From the NCBI GenBank assembly GCA_963995525.1, contig OZ023205.1, positions 46,020,704-46,084,703 of the forward strand: a DNA stretch of 64,000 nt, written 5' to 3'. The DNA comes from Escarpia spicata (taxonomy: Eukaryota; Annelida; Polychaeta; Sabellida; Siboglinidae). Positions within the stretch are counted from its first letter, which is position 1. The number at the start of each line of letters is the position of its first letter. This document shows positions 46,361 to 58,668 of the stretch, one piece after another. The notes under the pieces are model-generated. The model saw only the letters and a list, made by a program, of their open reading frames with translations, had not been told where the DNA came from and searched no databases. The position numbers and the translations under genes are program-made.

Positions 46361-47784
46361 CATTTTTAGTCCTTTGGCCGAAGGTCCAAGGGACTATTGC
46401 CATCACTCTGCGTCCGCCGTCCGCCGTTAGCTGCCGTATCTCAGAAACCGTTCAGCAACTTTTTCTCTAATTTTGCATAGACATATCTTAGGGCACTGCC
46501 ACTATGCATGAGAAATCTGTATTTGATTGAATAATTTTAAGGGCTCCCTAGGGCCTCCAAGGACCCCAAAACTGGTAAAAATGTAACATTTTGCCTATTT
46601 TTTCAAAAACTGTTCAGCAACTTTTTTTCTAATTTTGCATAGATGTATCTTAGGGTGCTGCCACTATATACAAGAAATTTGTATTTGATTGAATCATTCT
46701 AAGGGCACCTAAGGGGCCCCCAAAGTGCAAAATTTTACATTATCTAGTGATGTGGTTTTGAGAAGGGCCCTTGAGACCACCCCCAACAGTAGATTTTGTT
46801 TAATGTACCAGAAAGCCAGCTGCATAACTAAACTCTGCAGCCTAGTGCTCTGTGTTCCATTGAGACCTTGACTAATCTTTAATTGGTCACAGGGTCCAGG
46901 CAGAGTAGACACACTTGATCCCTGTTAGACTGAACAATTGCCTAAAACTGTTAAACTGTATCAGAATCTTCAAAATTATTAACTATAGAGTGAAATATCT
47001 TACACTTTATATATATCAAATGCATTCTACTGTTCTGTTTACACTTGCCATGCCTTGTGTAGACATGGTACTGTGTAAATCAATTGTATCAATATAGACT
47101 AATAATTACAGATTCACAATATAGTTGACATCTGAAACAACCAAATGTCAACCATTAGAAGAGTTGACATAGTTCCGTTATACACAAGCAAGAAATCTGT
47201 ATTTGATTGAATCATTCTAGTGTCATCAGCATATACTAGAACATACATTTTCTACATCATCATCACTAAGGTTGTTGTAAATTTCTACAGCGGCCATGTC
47301 AAGTCCGTTATAATTGTGACTAACAGTGTTCAAAATTATTCAGGTAAATAGCAAATAACAAAGGACACACGTTTTCTCCTTGCCAAACCTCTACATCACA
47401 TGAGAAGAAGGCTGACACAGCCTAGCTCTGATTTATACATGATTTAGGGGTCAGCACACTGATAGTTTTCCCATTGGCGACCATGTTAATGTTTTGTCTG
47501 ATTATAAGAAAACGTGACCTATAAAATGTCTTAAACTTCTCACCTGCTGTCATCATCATCTCATTGGCATGCTGGTCAAGTTTAGTCAAAATCTAATATT
47601 TCTAGCTCTTGCAAAATGCCTGTATGTATGACACCCGTCAATATTTACATATGGATGCAGGCAGTAATCTGGCTAAAGGGTCAACTAGCCAAATTGCTGC
47701 TAAATAGCCTTCCGCTTAGTAAAATCAGCTAAAAATACAACATTTTACTGTCAACAGCTTCTACAATCACATCTAGAAATCTGA

Positions 47785-48115
47785 CTACACAAATGCACTT
47801 ATGTCAGAGCAGGTGAATATTGTAAAAAAATAATTTCCCAAAAATATACTGTAACCATGTGTCCTGACCTCTTTAGCATTTTTGTACATGTTGTATACAG
47901 CTTTCAACACAATACCATTAATACCGCATGAAATTATCTTAGACCACAGTGAGGACCGGTCTACTAAATCAAATGCTCTCTTATAATCGATGAAGGCACA
48001 ATAAACCCTTTTGCGTCGAGACAAATACAATTCAACCAGTACCCCTATCTGAACACTGCCTGTTCTTCACCTATTACATTTGCTTTGTTTAGGTATGTGG
48101 CCAGTCTGGTGTTCT
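47785..48115 (-). pseudogene. LINE reverse-transcriptase remnant in copy 2 (right)
   Basis: The frame 47785-48030 contains YCAFIDYKRAFDLVDRSSLW; NTRLTTYLNK-like sequence is upstream. The downstream RT is interrupted. Confidence 0.65.
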
Positions 48116-48608
48116 GAACAATCACTAAGGATTAATGAACACTTGTGCAGAATGTCACCCACTTGGCAGGTTTAATTGAGGACACTGCTTAGGCCTCACT
48201 CTGGACACTGTCATTCACAGTGTTGTGTATTGTCTTAGTTGGTGCCTTGAGCTAATCTACTTGACCATGAATCAGTGGTGGCTCTGGTTGTGTATTACAC
48301 CCAGCTGTGGAGCTAAGATTCTCTTCTACCATAATGTTTAGTTCATTTCTTTTGTTTTCTATGCTCCTTGCATTTAAACAGACATATTTTTATCCTGATT
48401 CAGAACAGTTTTCCAGGCTGTTCTTTGCTGATTTATTTCAGCTGTCTTCATCTGTGCCTCCAGTTTTAGGCTTCTCTGTGAATCCCCACTGCGAATCTAG
48501 TTTAAATAGATGCAGCCTGTCCCACTGTCAACAGATTGCAGCAAGTTCTCTAAGAAAACCACTGTCCCCTTTCCACTTACATGGAGGCCATCTCTCATGT
48601 ACAATCTT

Positions 48609-49280
48609 CTATCCCAGCAATAAATCTATGAATCCCACCCCCTCTTCTTTACACATCTGTTCAACTAGTGCATTGATCGCCATCGTCTTGCAGTTTCTAT
48701 ATGTTGGCCCCCTTCCTCCCATTACTGGCAAAATTCCTGAGAGAATAATCTGTTCGACTCTTGTCTTTAACTTCCTCACTAACTGTCTGTACTTCTGTAC
48801 TATCCCAGTTGTTCCCTCCCTGTCTGCATTATTTGTCTGTACATGTACTAGTATAGATCCTCCCTTGCCATGTCCCACTTTCTCCCCTGTCACCGTCACG
48901 CCTGTCACATTTTCTGCTGTCGATCCTCCAATTTCTTCCCCTCCGATCACCTTCCCTCCTCTCAGTCTCCTTTCCTCGGTCTTCTTGCCACTACTCTTCT
49001 TCAGTCTCACAGTATTCCCAACTCTCTCCCGGTCATTTCTCTCCATTCCACCTGTCTCCTTGCTGATTCTCATCTTCATCCCCTTCACAATATCTACCAA
49101 CCTAGCTACCTCCTTCACACATTCCACCTTCCAACACCCCACGCACTGAAAGGTGAATCCCTCTTCCTGGGTCTCTGCCCATGACGTCCCACAGCCAGAT
49201 AGGGCAAAATCCACCCAACTGTGGCAGTCGTCGCACACCAAGTGTCTCTTTGCCTTGACTTGCCGCTTGCAAGGCGCCAT
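48609..49280 (-). CDS. CR1-type ORF1 protein, PHD finger + SGNH esterase-like (right, open)
   Basis: 223 codons from ATG at 49280 without a break. Residues about 15-50 form a PHD-like finger (CDDCHSWVDF ... FQCVGCWK). The middle is Lys/Glu/Gly-rich. Residues about 140-223 resemble the SGNH hydrolase domain of CR1 ORF1 (ILVHV-TNNADR, then GVGFIDLLLG); the usual GTNN reads QTNN here, a change in a conserved block. The left copy keeps GTNN but is frameshifted, so neither copy is clearly functional. Known role of the family: a LINE RNP protein. Confidence 0.7.
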   Translation of the reverse strand: MAPCKRQVKAKRHLVCDDCHSWVDFALSGCGTSWAETQEEGFTFQCVGCWKVECVKEVARLVDIVKGMKMRISKETGGMERNDRERVGNTVRLKKSSGKKTEERRLRGGKVIGGEEIGGSTAENVTGVTVTGEKVGHGKGGSILVHVQTNNADREGTTGIVQKYRQLVRKLKTRVEQIILSGILPVMGGRGPTYRNCKTMAINALVEQMCKEEGVGFIDLLLG

Positions 49281-49299
49281 ATCAGAATTGATTTAATAA

Positions 49300-50200
49300 T
49301 AATAATGTAATTAGTTATTTAAAATAGTTTAGTCAACTGTGTTTACACTATTCACTGTCTACGTAGTATTTAAAAAGACTGTTTTCTGTGCACAAATGTT
49401 ACACTTTACGTAAGATTGCCTTATTTATTTAAATTACTTTACGTTAGACTGCCTTATTTATTTAAGTTAGACCACGCCCTAGCGAATACATTGGACAATA
49501 GCTACATAAACTTACTGGAAAGAAAGTAACAGACAAAAAGTAATCAGTTAAAAAGTAACATGTTACTACTATTTTATACTATAAAATACTTTTGTATTCA
49601 AATGTTTTGTGTTTGAAAATCACTTATAGGTAATTCTGTGTCTAATTTACATAATCAACACGTTTACACCAATTGTTTTGTAATTAATGTGTCAAAATAT
49701 ATTTTAGTTTTAGTTGCATTCTGAGATAGCTCATCTTTTTAATACAAATATCCCGTAAATCAACATTCCCAACAAGCTACATGTCATTTTCCTCAACGTC
49801 ATGTAAACTTTGTTCTTATAATATTCAGTTTCAAGATAACAGTGCAAAAGTTGGAAAATAATATCCGCATGCTATACGTATAATGATTTTTCTCACTTAC
49901 CAAACCAGATGACGGGTAATTTTGCAAATGCTTCATTTATCAAATAATAATAAAATAATATTTATTACTTATAGAGCGCAATTACATATAGAGCAAATTA
50001 CATCAAATGTTACAGTGACATATATTGTAGCAAATGTGGTCAAATAAGTCAATATTATTTATATTGTACTGTTACAAATAGTAGTTTAACTCAGAATGCA
50101 ACATTATGCGGTGACTAACCAGGTTGTTATTTTTAATAATATTAATTTTTACCAAAATCTGACTTTACACATTTTTATAAATCAGGTCAAACGTTTTATA
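49300..50200. other. AT-rich stretch without recognised gene (right)
   Basis: Mirror of 10940-11850. Confidence 0.5.
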
Positions 50201-50202
50201 TA

Positions 50203-50277
50203 CACACACACACACACACGCATGCACGCACGCACGCACGCGCGCGCGCGCGCGCGCGCACACACACACACACACAC
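50203..50277. repeat. CA/CACG/CG alternating purine-pyrimidine tract
   Basis: CA, then GCAC, then a CG run, then CA. An alternating tract with a (CG) core could adopt Z-DNA. Mirrors a plain GTGC tract on the left. Confidence 0.9.
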
Positions 50278-50579
50278 TTTTTCAAACTCTGCAGCTCTTT
50301 CACTCGAACTCCGAGTGAAAGGATAATGTGATGATACTAAATAATTGTTTATACCAATGATGTTTACTATGTATACTGTGGATGTCAGTTAGATGTAGAT
50401 GTGTGAAATGTTTTGAAATCTTTGCTGTAGATTTAGTAGGTGTAGACACCATAATCTAATGTTTGATGTGACATTGCCCGTTTTAGAGAATATCTAAGTA
50501 ACACCCTAACCTTAACTTCGTTGCATCCCAAAACATGTTTTGACACCAACTTCAAAGTTCAATGATATGTAAATATTAA

Positions 50580-51120
50580 AACACTGGAAAAAGTCTTTGT
50601 CTGCCACCGTCTTTCAAAATGGTGGATATTTCAAAATAGCAGGTATATTTAAAGTCAATGAAAGTCAAAAGTAATGTATTTGAAATAATCGCATCTAAAA
50701 AACATACATTTTGACATCAACTTTGTGGCTCTATGTTGTGTAGTTCTTGAGATATGGGAATATTATGCTTTGAAGGGCGCCATCTTTAAAAATGGCGGAT
50801 ATAGGCATGTTAACGAAGTTAGAAAGTTATACATTTTGAAATCACAATGCTCCAAGCTATTCAAAAACGTAAACTATATGGCAGTACGTAACGCAGTTAT
50901 TAAGATATCGTTACATTTATATTGATGACTGCCATATTTTAAAATGGCGGACGTGAATGTTGGAGAAGTCCAAAAGTAACAAATATGAAATCTTTGACCC
51001 CTAAGATCTACATCAAGGCATAACAATTATTGCTTTATGTAACGCAGTTATTAAGATATGGGGAAAGTGAATTTGGCGGCCATTTAAAAAAATGGCCGCC
51101 ATTTCTGAACGCAGCAAAAT
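50580..51120. repeat. ATGGCGG/CCGCCAT dispersed repeat (right)
   Basis: Partner of 10190-10600, extended by a further AAAATGGCCGCCATTT palindrome near 51090 that the left lacks. Confidence 0.6.
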
Positions 51121-51821
51121 CTGGAATGCCTCCAATCTTTAAAATGGTTCCCTAGCTTGGTGTATAGAACAAATGAGTAAAGTGTCATGCGTTTATCAAA
51201 AAATGCACAATCTTTTGACATATCCGCTGGACTATCACAACTGCGGTAATATACGATGTCATGGGGGTTCCCGCAACATTTACGTCATCGCTTGTAAACA
51301 TGTGACGTTGGTCCCCCCGTACCCTTCATCATCGCATTGGAGTTATGTCAGCAATTTATAGCAATTGACGCCGGGTTTCCTGTGTCTCCTGTCTCTAATA
51401 ACTACTCTCACACTTACTCCTAGAAATGTCATCTTTCGAAAATCGGACTTGTCTATTGAGATGGTTTGATAAGTTAAAAAAAGGCCTTATCATGGTCTTT
51501 AAATAACTGTTATAATAATTTACAAATCAGTGATATTAAATTCAAGGTGTGTTTTCTCGAACTTATTTTTTAAATCCCATTAACAATCATTGTATTATGT
51601 TTGCCCCTCTCCAACTCAATGATCGGCTCAATATAGAAAACTGTTGCAAGTGATATGCTAAGTTGTTCTACTCTTTCCAAACATTCTTTATTATCATCCA
51701 ATGCGATTACTTTATCAGAAACATTAGATATACGACATGTGCTGTACTATAAGTACAGACCGGTCGCACATTGTAGATTATTCATGTATCATGATCAGTG
51801 TGCATTTATTGCATTTTGTAG
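51121..51821. other. Upstream region of the HEPN gene (right)
   Basis: No clear exon. It includes sequence up to about 51305 that is absent on the left. Confidence 0.5.
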
Positions 51822-52338
51822 GATCACATCACACGTTGTCATGGCAACAGGGGGTACTGCGGGGGTCATTGGCCAGTTGAATGATCCAGAGTATCTCAAC
51901 TGGATCAAGGCCACACGCGCTCTACACGTAACAATGGAAGCTTTGCGGCCATTCTGCCGAGACCAGATGAACGACTTCCACCACCTGATGCAGCTCTCCT
52001 ACGGAAGTACCCGATGCAGTGTTCCCTGTACATGTAGAAACATCACGTATGACAGAAACACTAATGCCTACTCCATTAACTGCCCAAACAATGTCTGCTC
52101 GCAGTGGCTGACCGGCATCGCATCAGAACGATCCACCCGTAGAGCCAGGCTAACTCCTGGCAACTGTGACATTAGTCAGTGGCCTGTCGAACCATGGCAA
52201 GTTGCAAAAACTTTTATGAACAGCGGCCAGGATCAGTCTAGTGTCAACCCCAGTGACAGTGATGCATCTGGAATACTGAATCTACTGATCAACTGTAGGT
52301 TTTTCATCCCACTGGTGGACAAAAAGAACACTGATGCG
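51822..52338 (+). CDS. HEPN gene exon 1 (right)
   Basis: The acceptor is GCATTTTGTAG, with 19 nt of 5' UTR, ATG 51841, and donor GCG|GTAAGT. 166 codons, phase 0. The upstream ATG at 51655 is in frame but lies before the acceptor, so I prefer 51841. Confidence 0.8.
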
Positions 52339-55300
52339 GTAAGTGTATGAACGTATTAATCATAAAGCTTGATATACACATGTACTTATACATACCATGT
52401 GTGCAATGTGCATGCACATGCTCTTACACTATTATATGTATACCAATATGTCTGAGACAAGGATTCCTTGTAACAATGTTACGTACCATATGCCAACGAC
52501 CTTGCCATCCATGTTCACTCTGCAGAATAACTCCATTATTTGCTTGCACATCTTTACACAGAATGACGTCATGTGTGAAGGCCGCTGCCAGCATTATCGC
52601 TGAAGCTAATATAACCAGAGTCGAGACAAAACCTGCCAAGAACCAATGCCTCTGGAAAAGCTAGTCTGGGAGGATGCCTAACTCAGTCCTCCCAGACATG
52701 TACTATTTTCCATGTTAAGTCAAAGTTCTAACTTTCACTGGCAGCCACAGTCAAAGTTCTAAGTCTGTGGCTGCCAGTGAAAAATATATTATCACGTGAT
52801 GAAGAACTATATGAAAAAGGCAACACCAACCAGCGATAGAAATAAGCCAACATTTTTATTTGTCCGCTGGACAAGTAAGTTTTGAAATCTACTTGTCCGC
52901 CAAAATGTTAACTTGTCCTAGTCGTTTTCAAGGGGAATTGAAGCTTTGAAAAAAAACCATAAAAAAGTATGTCTTATTTTTATGACAACAACACAATGTT
53001 CCTGCTGTTTCGTTGCATGTACATCTGAGTGACTTGTGATCAAAGACACAATTTAATGTAATCTGCAAATTTTGAAATTGCAAAATTATATTTGCAACTA
53101 TTTTCCAGTCCATTATCATTATTATTCATCACGAATATTAAAAGTAGACACGTTACGTGATGTATACCAATATTTTATCGATGCTGATATGACCGTTTTT
53201 ATTAATAGTAAATAATTATTACGATGATAGGAATGAGACAATTGTTTTCTTTGCTATTTGTTATAATGTTGCAAAAACTGTTTATGTTTAATATGATAAA
53301 TATACATATCATATAATATTGCTGTAAAATTTTGGCGTCAGTTTGTCATTGAAGATGCCACTGAACCATCAGGAACACGACCAATGCAAAGCCAGGAAAT
53401 GTCACAAAAATCATAATAAACTATATAATCTTATTTTTTTCTTCAACCTCTATGAACTTCAATATCAACAAAGTTCTGTATTTTACAAACGAACATAATA
53501 ATCAATTTATTATCAGCGAACAAACGCATATTTTTTCCTAAACGTCATATTACCATTTCAATGATGATAAAACAGTTTTAACGGTGCCCAAATTACATTT
53601 ACCAGGCGGAATATAATTTATAGAATTTTAGTTACGTCGTAACGTTGTTGCCGCGCGCAGACCGCTGTAGTTGGCGGAAGCTGATATGTCAACGGTGGTT
53701 GGCACCCTGTCCCCGGCCGCGCGCCTTGCAAAATTCGGCTTCGAAAACTCGCAGTTGATAGTTAAACTAAATGTTAAATGCAACAACACTTCTGAAATTT
53801 CATTAATATTCCAAATTAAAAACTTTCATTTTTCATATCCAAGAATCATGTTAAATTACCTGGTAGAGGCTTTCGTTGACTTCATCAGTACCTATGACGC
53901 TGAATGACGTCATCGTACACGTGAGGCAGTTCGTAATTGCCCTCGTCTCTGTTGATGGGTGTTTTGGTTTTTCTGATCCAGATGGCTTCTTTGATATGCC
54001 GAATTCTTCTGTTGGGTTCTTTGTCTACAATTTTCACTCCCTCCCAGTCTATGATATGGTTTTCAGTTGTCGTATGGTCTGTAAGGGCGGATTTAATGAT
54101 GGTAGACATCAATCTTTTTTTCCCGCTCCTTGTGTATTTCTAATTTTTCGTGTTGTCTACGTCCTTTCTGTGTTCCTCCAGTCTTGTTTTGAGTAGTCTT
54201 CCTGTCTCCCCAATGTATTCCCCACCACAATTCTTGCACGGTATTTGGTACACCAGTTCGCCCTGTTCTTCTAGCTGTACTTTGTCCTTGGGATGTACCA
54301 ACAGGTGCCAGAGAGTGGTGTGGGGACGCATGGCCGTTGCTACTCCATACTTTTTTAGTACTCTAACTACAAACAAAATGAAAGTTTCTAATTTGAAAAC
54401 GAACTATCCTGAAAAATGTTCAGTAATCATTAATATTCCGCTTATCAAACACCACCATAAATTTTCCGGTGAGCCAGTTACAAGTTGTGAAAATTGTCAC
54501 CGATCTGGATCGGCTAACGACGTAACGTTCGATAACTTGGAAGACTTCCGAGTCCGCGTCGGTTAGGCGTAATAATAGTTAAAACTATGTAATTATTCAA
54601 ATAACAGGTATACAAAGTATACTATTTCCAAAGTTCATCAAATATGATCCGATCCGTCAGTAGAAGCAAGCTGTACGTTGGCCAAACTGAAGGATTTACG
54701 ATTTTGTGATATACAGCCTCGATCAACGATGGCTGATGTGGAGTCTGTCCTACAGACAGACAGAGCTAGGTCGGTGCACTCAGCGTATGACCCTGTTAAC
54801 CCAGGCACTAAACTCGGTCGAACACTGACATACAACACACTGGCGGCGGAATGACAAGACGCCGACACACTAACAAATTTGCAACGTGCTGGATTGCTAG
54901 CAAACTTCATTTATGTTTGAATTTCCTCAAATAAAAAGTTTGCAATGTTGCACACGTCACTATTTACTGTAAATTTTCACTTGTCCACCGGATAACCATG
55001 TAGAGTCATTTTACTTGTCCGGGCCAAAAATCACTTGTGCCGGACAAACGGACAAGTGCTATTTCGAACGTTGCCAACTAACTGGGTAGTAATAGTAATA
55101 GTAAAAGCTTTATTTCATGAAGGTGGTCATGTTCACGTATTACATCATGATTTTCAGTTGCCTATCACTCAGACATACACACATTCCTACATCCAGGCCC
55201 CAGCCATTGTAACGTCATTTTCAGTTGTAAGCTGATTACACTAAGCTTGAAATAAACACAAAAATTCTAAGCGTGACAGTTGTCAAATGGTACTGAAAAC

Positions 55301-58300
55301 AAGTTGCTTTATTAGTTGTTTGTTAGTGAAAATAACCAAAAATCAAACTGCACAAGAAGATGCCACACGAGGTGCATAAAACAAGCCACAACAAATTAAG
55401 AGTGCACATAGGTTATGTGATTTTGTATGATTACTACTAACACAGTATACAATTGTTTTAGGTGCGTATAACACGAAACACTTTGATACACACGGCAACC
55501 ACGAAGGTAACAACAACGGAACTGTCAGCGTACATCACGACGATGATTGACTTGCTAAAAGACAGTCGTCACCTTGTGAATGATCCTGTTGCTCAACATG
55601 CTGTAACGCACGTCCAACAGGTAACAGTAGTATCATGTTGGCTCATTTATTTGTCTTGGTGAGTTGTATTGAATGTAGCAAAATTAGATTTCAAGAGAAA
55701 CATAAAACAACTTTTGGTGTTGTGGACCTAAAGGGTTAATACAAACTAACCATTTGCAATAGACTAACTGACGCCAAAGTGAAAAGATCGTAACCCGAGT
55801 GAAACCGGGAAGGCCCAAAGGTACTTTGAAATGGACCAATTGGCGACTGGGTAGATGGGTAGATTACGTCATGCGTGATGAGTGTCAAGGCGACTGGGTA
55901 GATGGGTAGACTACGTCATGCGTGACGAGTGTCAAGGCGATTGCAGATTGTATAATTTGTGAGTTTTAATTACATATGTCCTTAAGAATCATGGTATTAG
56001 TACAGAAACATATTTATTCCCATATCAGATGACATTGTATGTAGTGATATTATAACACATGACCTGCCACAACTACAGTACAGTAATTAAATATGGTATG
56101 GTCCCCTCCAGCCACATTCCATTAAATACGTCACCAAGTGCACCGTCGAGTTAAAGTGGCTTCCAAATGGGATTTTGACACTATAAATGTTATCGTCATC
56201 ACACGTATAAACTTATTCGGATATGGGGAAACTCACATGCCATTGTAGTGAAAACTGTTTTATACCAATCGGTGACAGTTAATATAAAGCGCTCCATCGG
56301 TGAAACCGCTGATTGGCTGCCTAATGGTGCCACGGGATTTCAACCAAAGTCAAAGTTTCCCGAAGTTCTCCGATAGATTCTGATGCCTGATTAGCACGCC
56401 TATTACAATAAACTTTTTCACGTCAGTGATTAACTCGGAATGCGGCCTCAATGTGGAAGATTATCATCAAATGTCCGATATAATGGATGCTAATATATTG
56501 CCCTTGGCGCAGTAACCTGACCAATAAGCGCCGAGCTATGACGTTGGTTATGACGTGCCAAGTTTATAGTTTAGCTCAACAAGTGTATGGATACGCTGGC
56601 TCCTTTTTTGGATACCCTTCGATTCAGAAGCTGAGTTGCATTTGTGTATGCATAAACGACTATTACAATGCCATACCATGCACCATGTGGACGTAATATT
56701 TTAGCAAAATATAGCGACAACAAATTCGGCGATTGTTTACATCGTAAACTGCTGTACTGACAATAGGAGTATGGATATAACCATCTCACAAAATACATAA
56801 AAACAACTTACATAATTTATTGTGACATATTCTGCTGAGAACATAATGTATAATAAACAAACAGGTGGCCGCAGTATATCGGGTTATTGAGCGTCGTAAA
56901 CTAGACTAGTAGTCCCAGTTCGGCGGCCGGCTAACTGGGAAGAGTAGACAATCTTGACGTCACCCTTTCTATGAAAATGGCGCTGTCTATACAACTTAAT
57001 TTGTGTGTAATCAACAAGATTATTCTAGTAAACTACTGCTATAATATTCTAAACTGTAGTTGCAAATGTATGGTTAGTTGTTTATTAACACTTTTCGATG
57101 CACACATGCACACAAGCAAACGCCTTTTGTTTCCCTTTGACGGAAACATAGATAAGTAGCACATATTGTTTTATTACACTACGGCTTTAACTTTTACAAA
57201 AGCCGGATTCTTAATAACATATGTCGTATACACCACTTTGTAGTTAGAAACCTTGATGCAGGGTTAATCACGGATAGTTATGAAAGTATTAAAAAGTACA
57301 TGACCTACCCGAATTGAACAATTTTTAGTAAAGCAAGGGGTGTGATTGCTACATATTTGTAATATTGCTTATGGAAAACATGGTTTCTTTGTTTAGATCC
57401 AGGCCACTCCTATTGATGTGAGAGACGCAGCGTTCATTAGAGATGAACGCGCGGCGTGGCAGCAGGCACTCTCCGTTGCTGACACCCAACACAGACAGGT
57501 ATTTCTCAAACAATCACTGCACCATCTCTTGAGCACCCCTCGTCTACGGCCACCTGTCAGCTCCAGTCAGATTTCCATTGTATTTACTGTGTTATCGCTA
57601 AATCAACCACTTTAAGGAGGTCATTGCTTAATGTGACCAGCAGCTGACATTACAAGCCAACGTACCCTCTTCAACAGCCATTTTGCAGTCAAATATTGTT
57701 GACTATGCAACATAATTTGGTTTGGCTGGGCACGGCCATATGAAATTAATTTCTAATCACTCACTCACTCACTCACTCACTCACTCACTCACTCACTCTT
57801 TCCTTCTCTCTCTCTCTCTCGGTCTTCCACTGTGCGTGTCAGGGACGTGAGGGTGTGTCCTGGCCAGTTCTTTATGTTCTATCCCCAGGACTTTCTCTGT
57901 CGCAATGTATTTTTCTAATACAATACGTGAAAGGTTTTGTGAATGTTCAACATGTATTACATGGCCACACATATATGTAAATTAATCCTTATTGCGCATA
58001 TAGCTATTTAGAAGGTAGGAGGCTGACTATGTGCTGTAGATGGACCACCCCTCTTATAAGGCTAACGTACCTTTGCAGAAAGGGTGGCCGCTCAAGAGGA
58101 CTACTATGTAGAAATTAAATAGCAAACTACATACAGTGAGGAATTTATATCATATCAGTATCACAGAGTCACATTTATGAAAGCCAATGTCAGGTCTAAG
58201 CTTAAGTAAACAAATGTTTCTTGTACAAACAATTACAGTTAAGCTACACAGAATGTTGCCAAATAAGTTTTGAGCTTTCCAGATGTATTGAATATCGTTA

Positions 58301-58668
58301 GTTCTATTGTTGAGCTACCTAGACACCAAGGATCGATATCATCATCTCAAAAAATATTTTACATGTAATTAGTTTTGTGCTGAAATGTCAGCCTAACGAT
58401 ATTGTAATAAGTTACAATGGTGAACATTTTGGACGTTAACGTTTATGTTAGTTCACCATGAATATTGTGTTCAATTATTATTCCTCTTTCGGTCAGTCCT
58501 GTAGGCTATAACTTGAGCCCTATTGCTGACATGTCATGTCTTTCTGAATATGTTACAGGGTCTGTACTGATTACTCAGTCTACCTTGGACATTACGAACA
58601 TTATTTTAAATTTCAGGATATCCAGCAACTGCAAAACGAAATTGCAGAAGTAAGAAGAACGCAGTCAG
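51841..58668 (+). CDS. CXorf38-like HEPN-domain protein gene (right copy, 5' four coding exons)
   Basis: Exons 51841-52338, 55462-55620, 57397-57498 and 58617-58668 give a continuous frame of about 270 residues. Layout: an N-terminal helix LNDPEYLNWIKATRAL, a Cys cluster (59, 63, 65, 81, 86) that could bind zinc, GNCDISQWPVEPWQVAK (about 107-123), the HEPN motif RNTLIH (171-176) at the start of exon 2, and a coiled-coil tail. CXorf38 proteins share this order, including R-N-x-x-x-H. In invertebrates such HEPN proteins can form expanded families; a role in RNA handling or defence is inference. Introns are larger here than on the left because of transposon and repeat differences. No terminal exon was seen before the Mutator-like element. 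Confidence 0.8.
52487..52651 (-). CDS. Possible membrane-protein exon antisense in HEPN intron 1 (right)
   Basis: Partner of 8790-8954: same acceptor, donor and 55-codon length. Two replacement changes (V to A, T to M) lie in the hydrophobic segment. Confidence 0.35.
52733..52782. repeat. Perfect 18-bp hairpin (right)
   Basis: Arms 52733-52750 and 52765-52782, the same sequence as 8659-8708; fully conserved between arms. Confidence 0.85.
53671..53812 (+). CDS. Possible first exon, right arm only
   Basis: An ATG-like start region (MAEADMSTVVGTLSPAARLA) reads into sequence interrupted at 53812 by the Penelope insertion. Most of it falls within the segment the left arm lacks. No family recognised; it could be transposon sequence. 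Confidence 0.2.
53813..54426 (-). mobile_element. Penelope-like element fragment (right)
   Basis: The same insertion as 7401-8027, with 13-bp duplications TCATTAATATTCC at 53800-53812 and 54427-54439. GIY-YIG frames at 54140-54376 and 53885-54112 are separated by the shared in-frame stop. The hammerhead stem II is deleted here (13 nt between two GTC triplets), leaving CTGATGAAGTCAACGAAA. Confidence 0.85.
55462..55620 (+). CDS. HEPN gene exon 2 with RNxxxH motif (right)
   Basis: The acceptor is TTGTTTTAG and the donor CAG|GTAACAG; 53 codons. It differs from the left at four residues, none in RNTLIH. Confidence 0.8.
55844..55937. repeat. 47-bp tandem duplication (right only)
   Basis: Two units beginning CGACTGGGTAGATGGGTAGA (55844 and 55891). 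The left arm has one unit near 5960-6010. Confidence 0.85.
57397..57498 (+). CDS. HEPN gene exon 3 (right)
   Basis: The acceptor is TTTGTTTAG and the donor CAG|GTATTT; 34 codons. The helix-forming sequence is the same as on the left. Confidence 0.75.
57755..57905 (-). mobile_element. LINE 3' end with (TCAC)n tail and one 77-bp unit (right)
   Basis: Partner of 3343-4155. A (TCAC)n tail at 57755-57798, a short CT run, then a single diverged 77-bp unit. Confidence 0.7.
58617..58668 (+). CDS. HEPN gene exon 4 (right)
   Basis: The acceptor is AAATTTCAG and the donor CAG|GTGTGT. Coiled-coil DIQQLQNEIAEVRRTQS, ending in phase 1. Confidence 0.65.

Larger units (their letters stand above)
46364..49280 (-). 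mobile_element. CR1/jockey-like LINE copy 2 (right)
   Basis: Mirror of 11858-14976. ORF1 is open here; the RT is broken as on the left. Confidence 0.65.
52831..55073. mobile_element. Candidate DNA transposon with GGACAAGT motifs (right)
   Basis: Ends CAGCGATAGAAATAAG and (inverted) CAACGTTCGAAATAG, flanked by CCAAC on both sides (52826-52830, 55074-55078). It is longer than the left copy by about 0.39 kb (53391-53776). It contains the nested Penelope fragment and a 90-codon open frame at 54638-54910 (minus) of unknown function. Confidence 0.5.
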
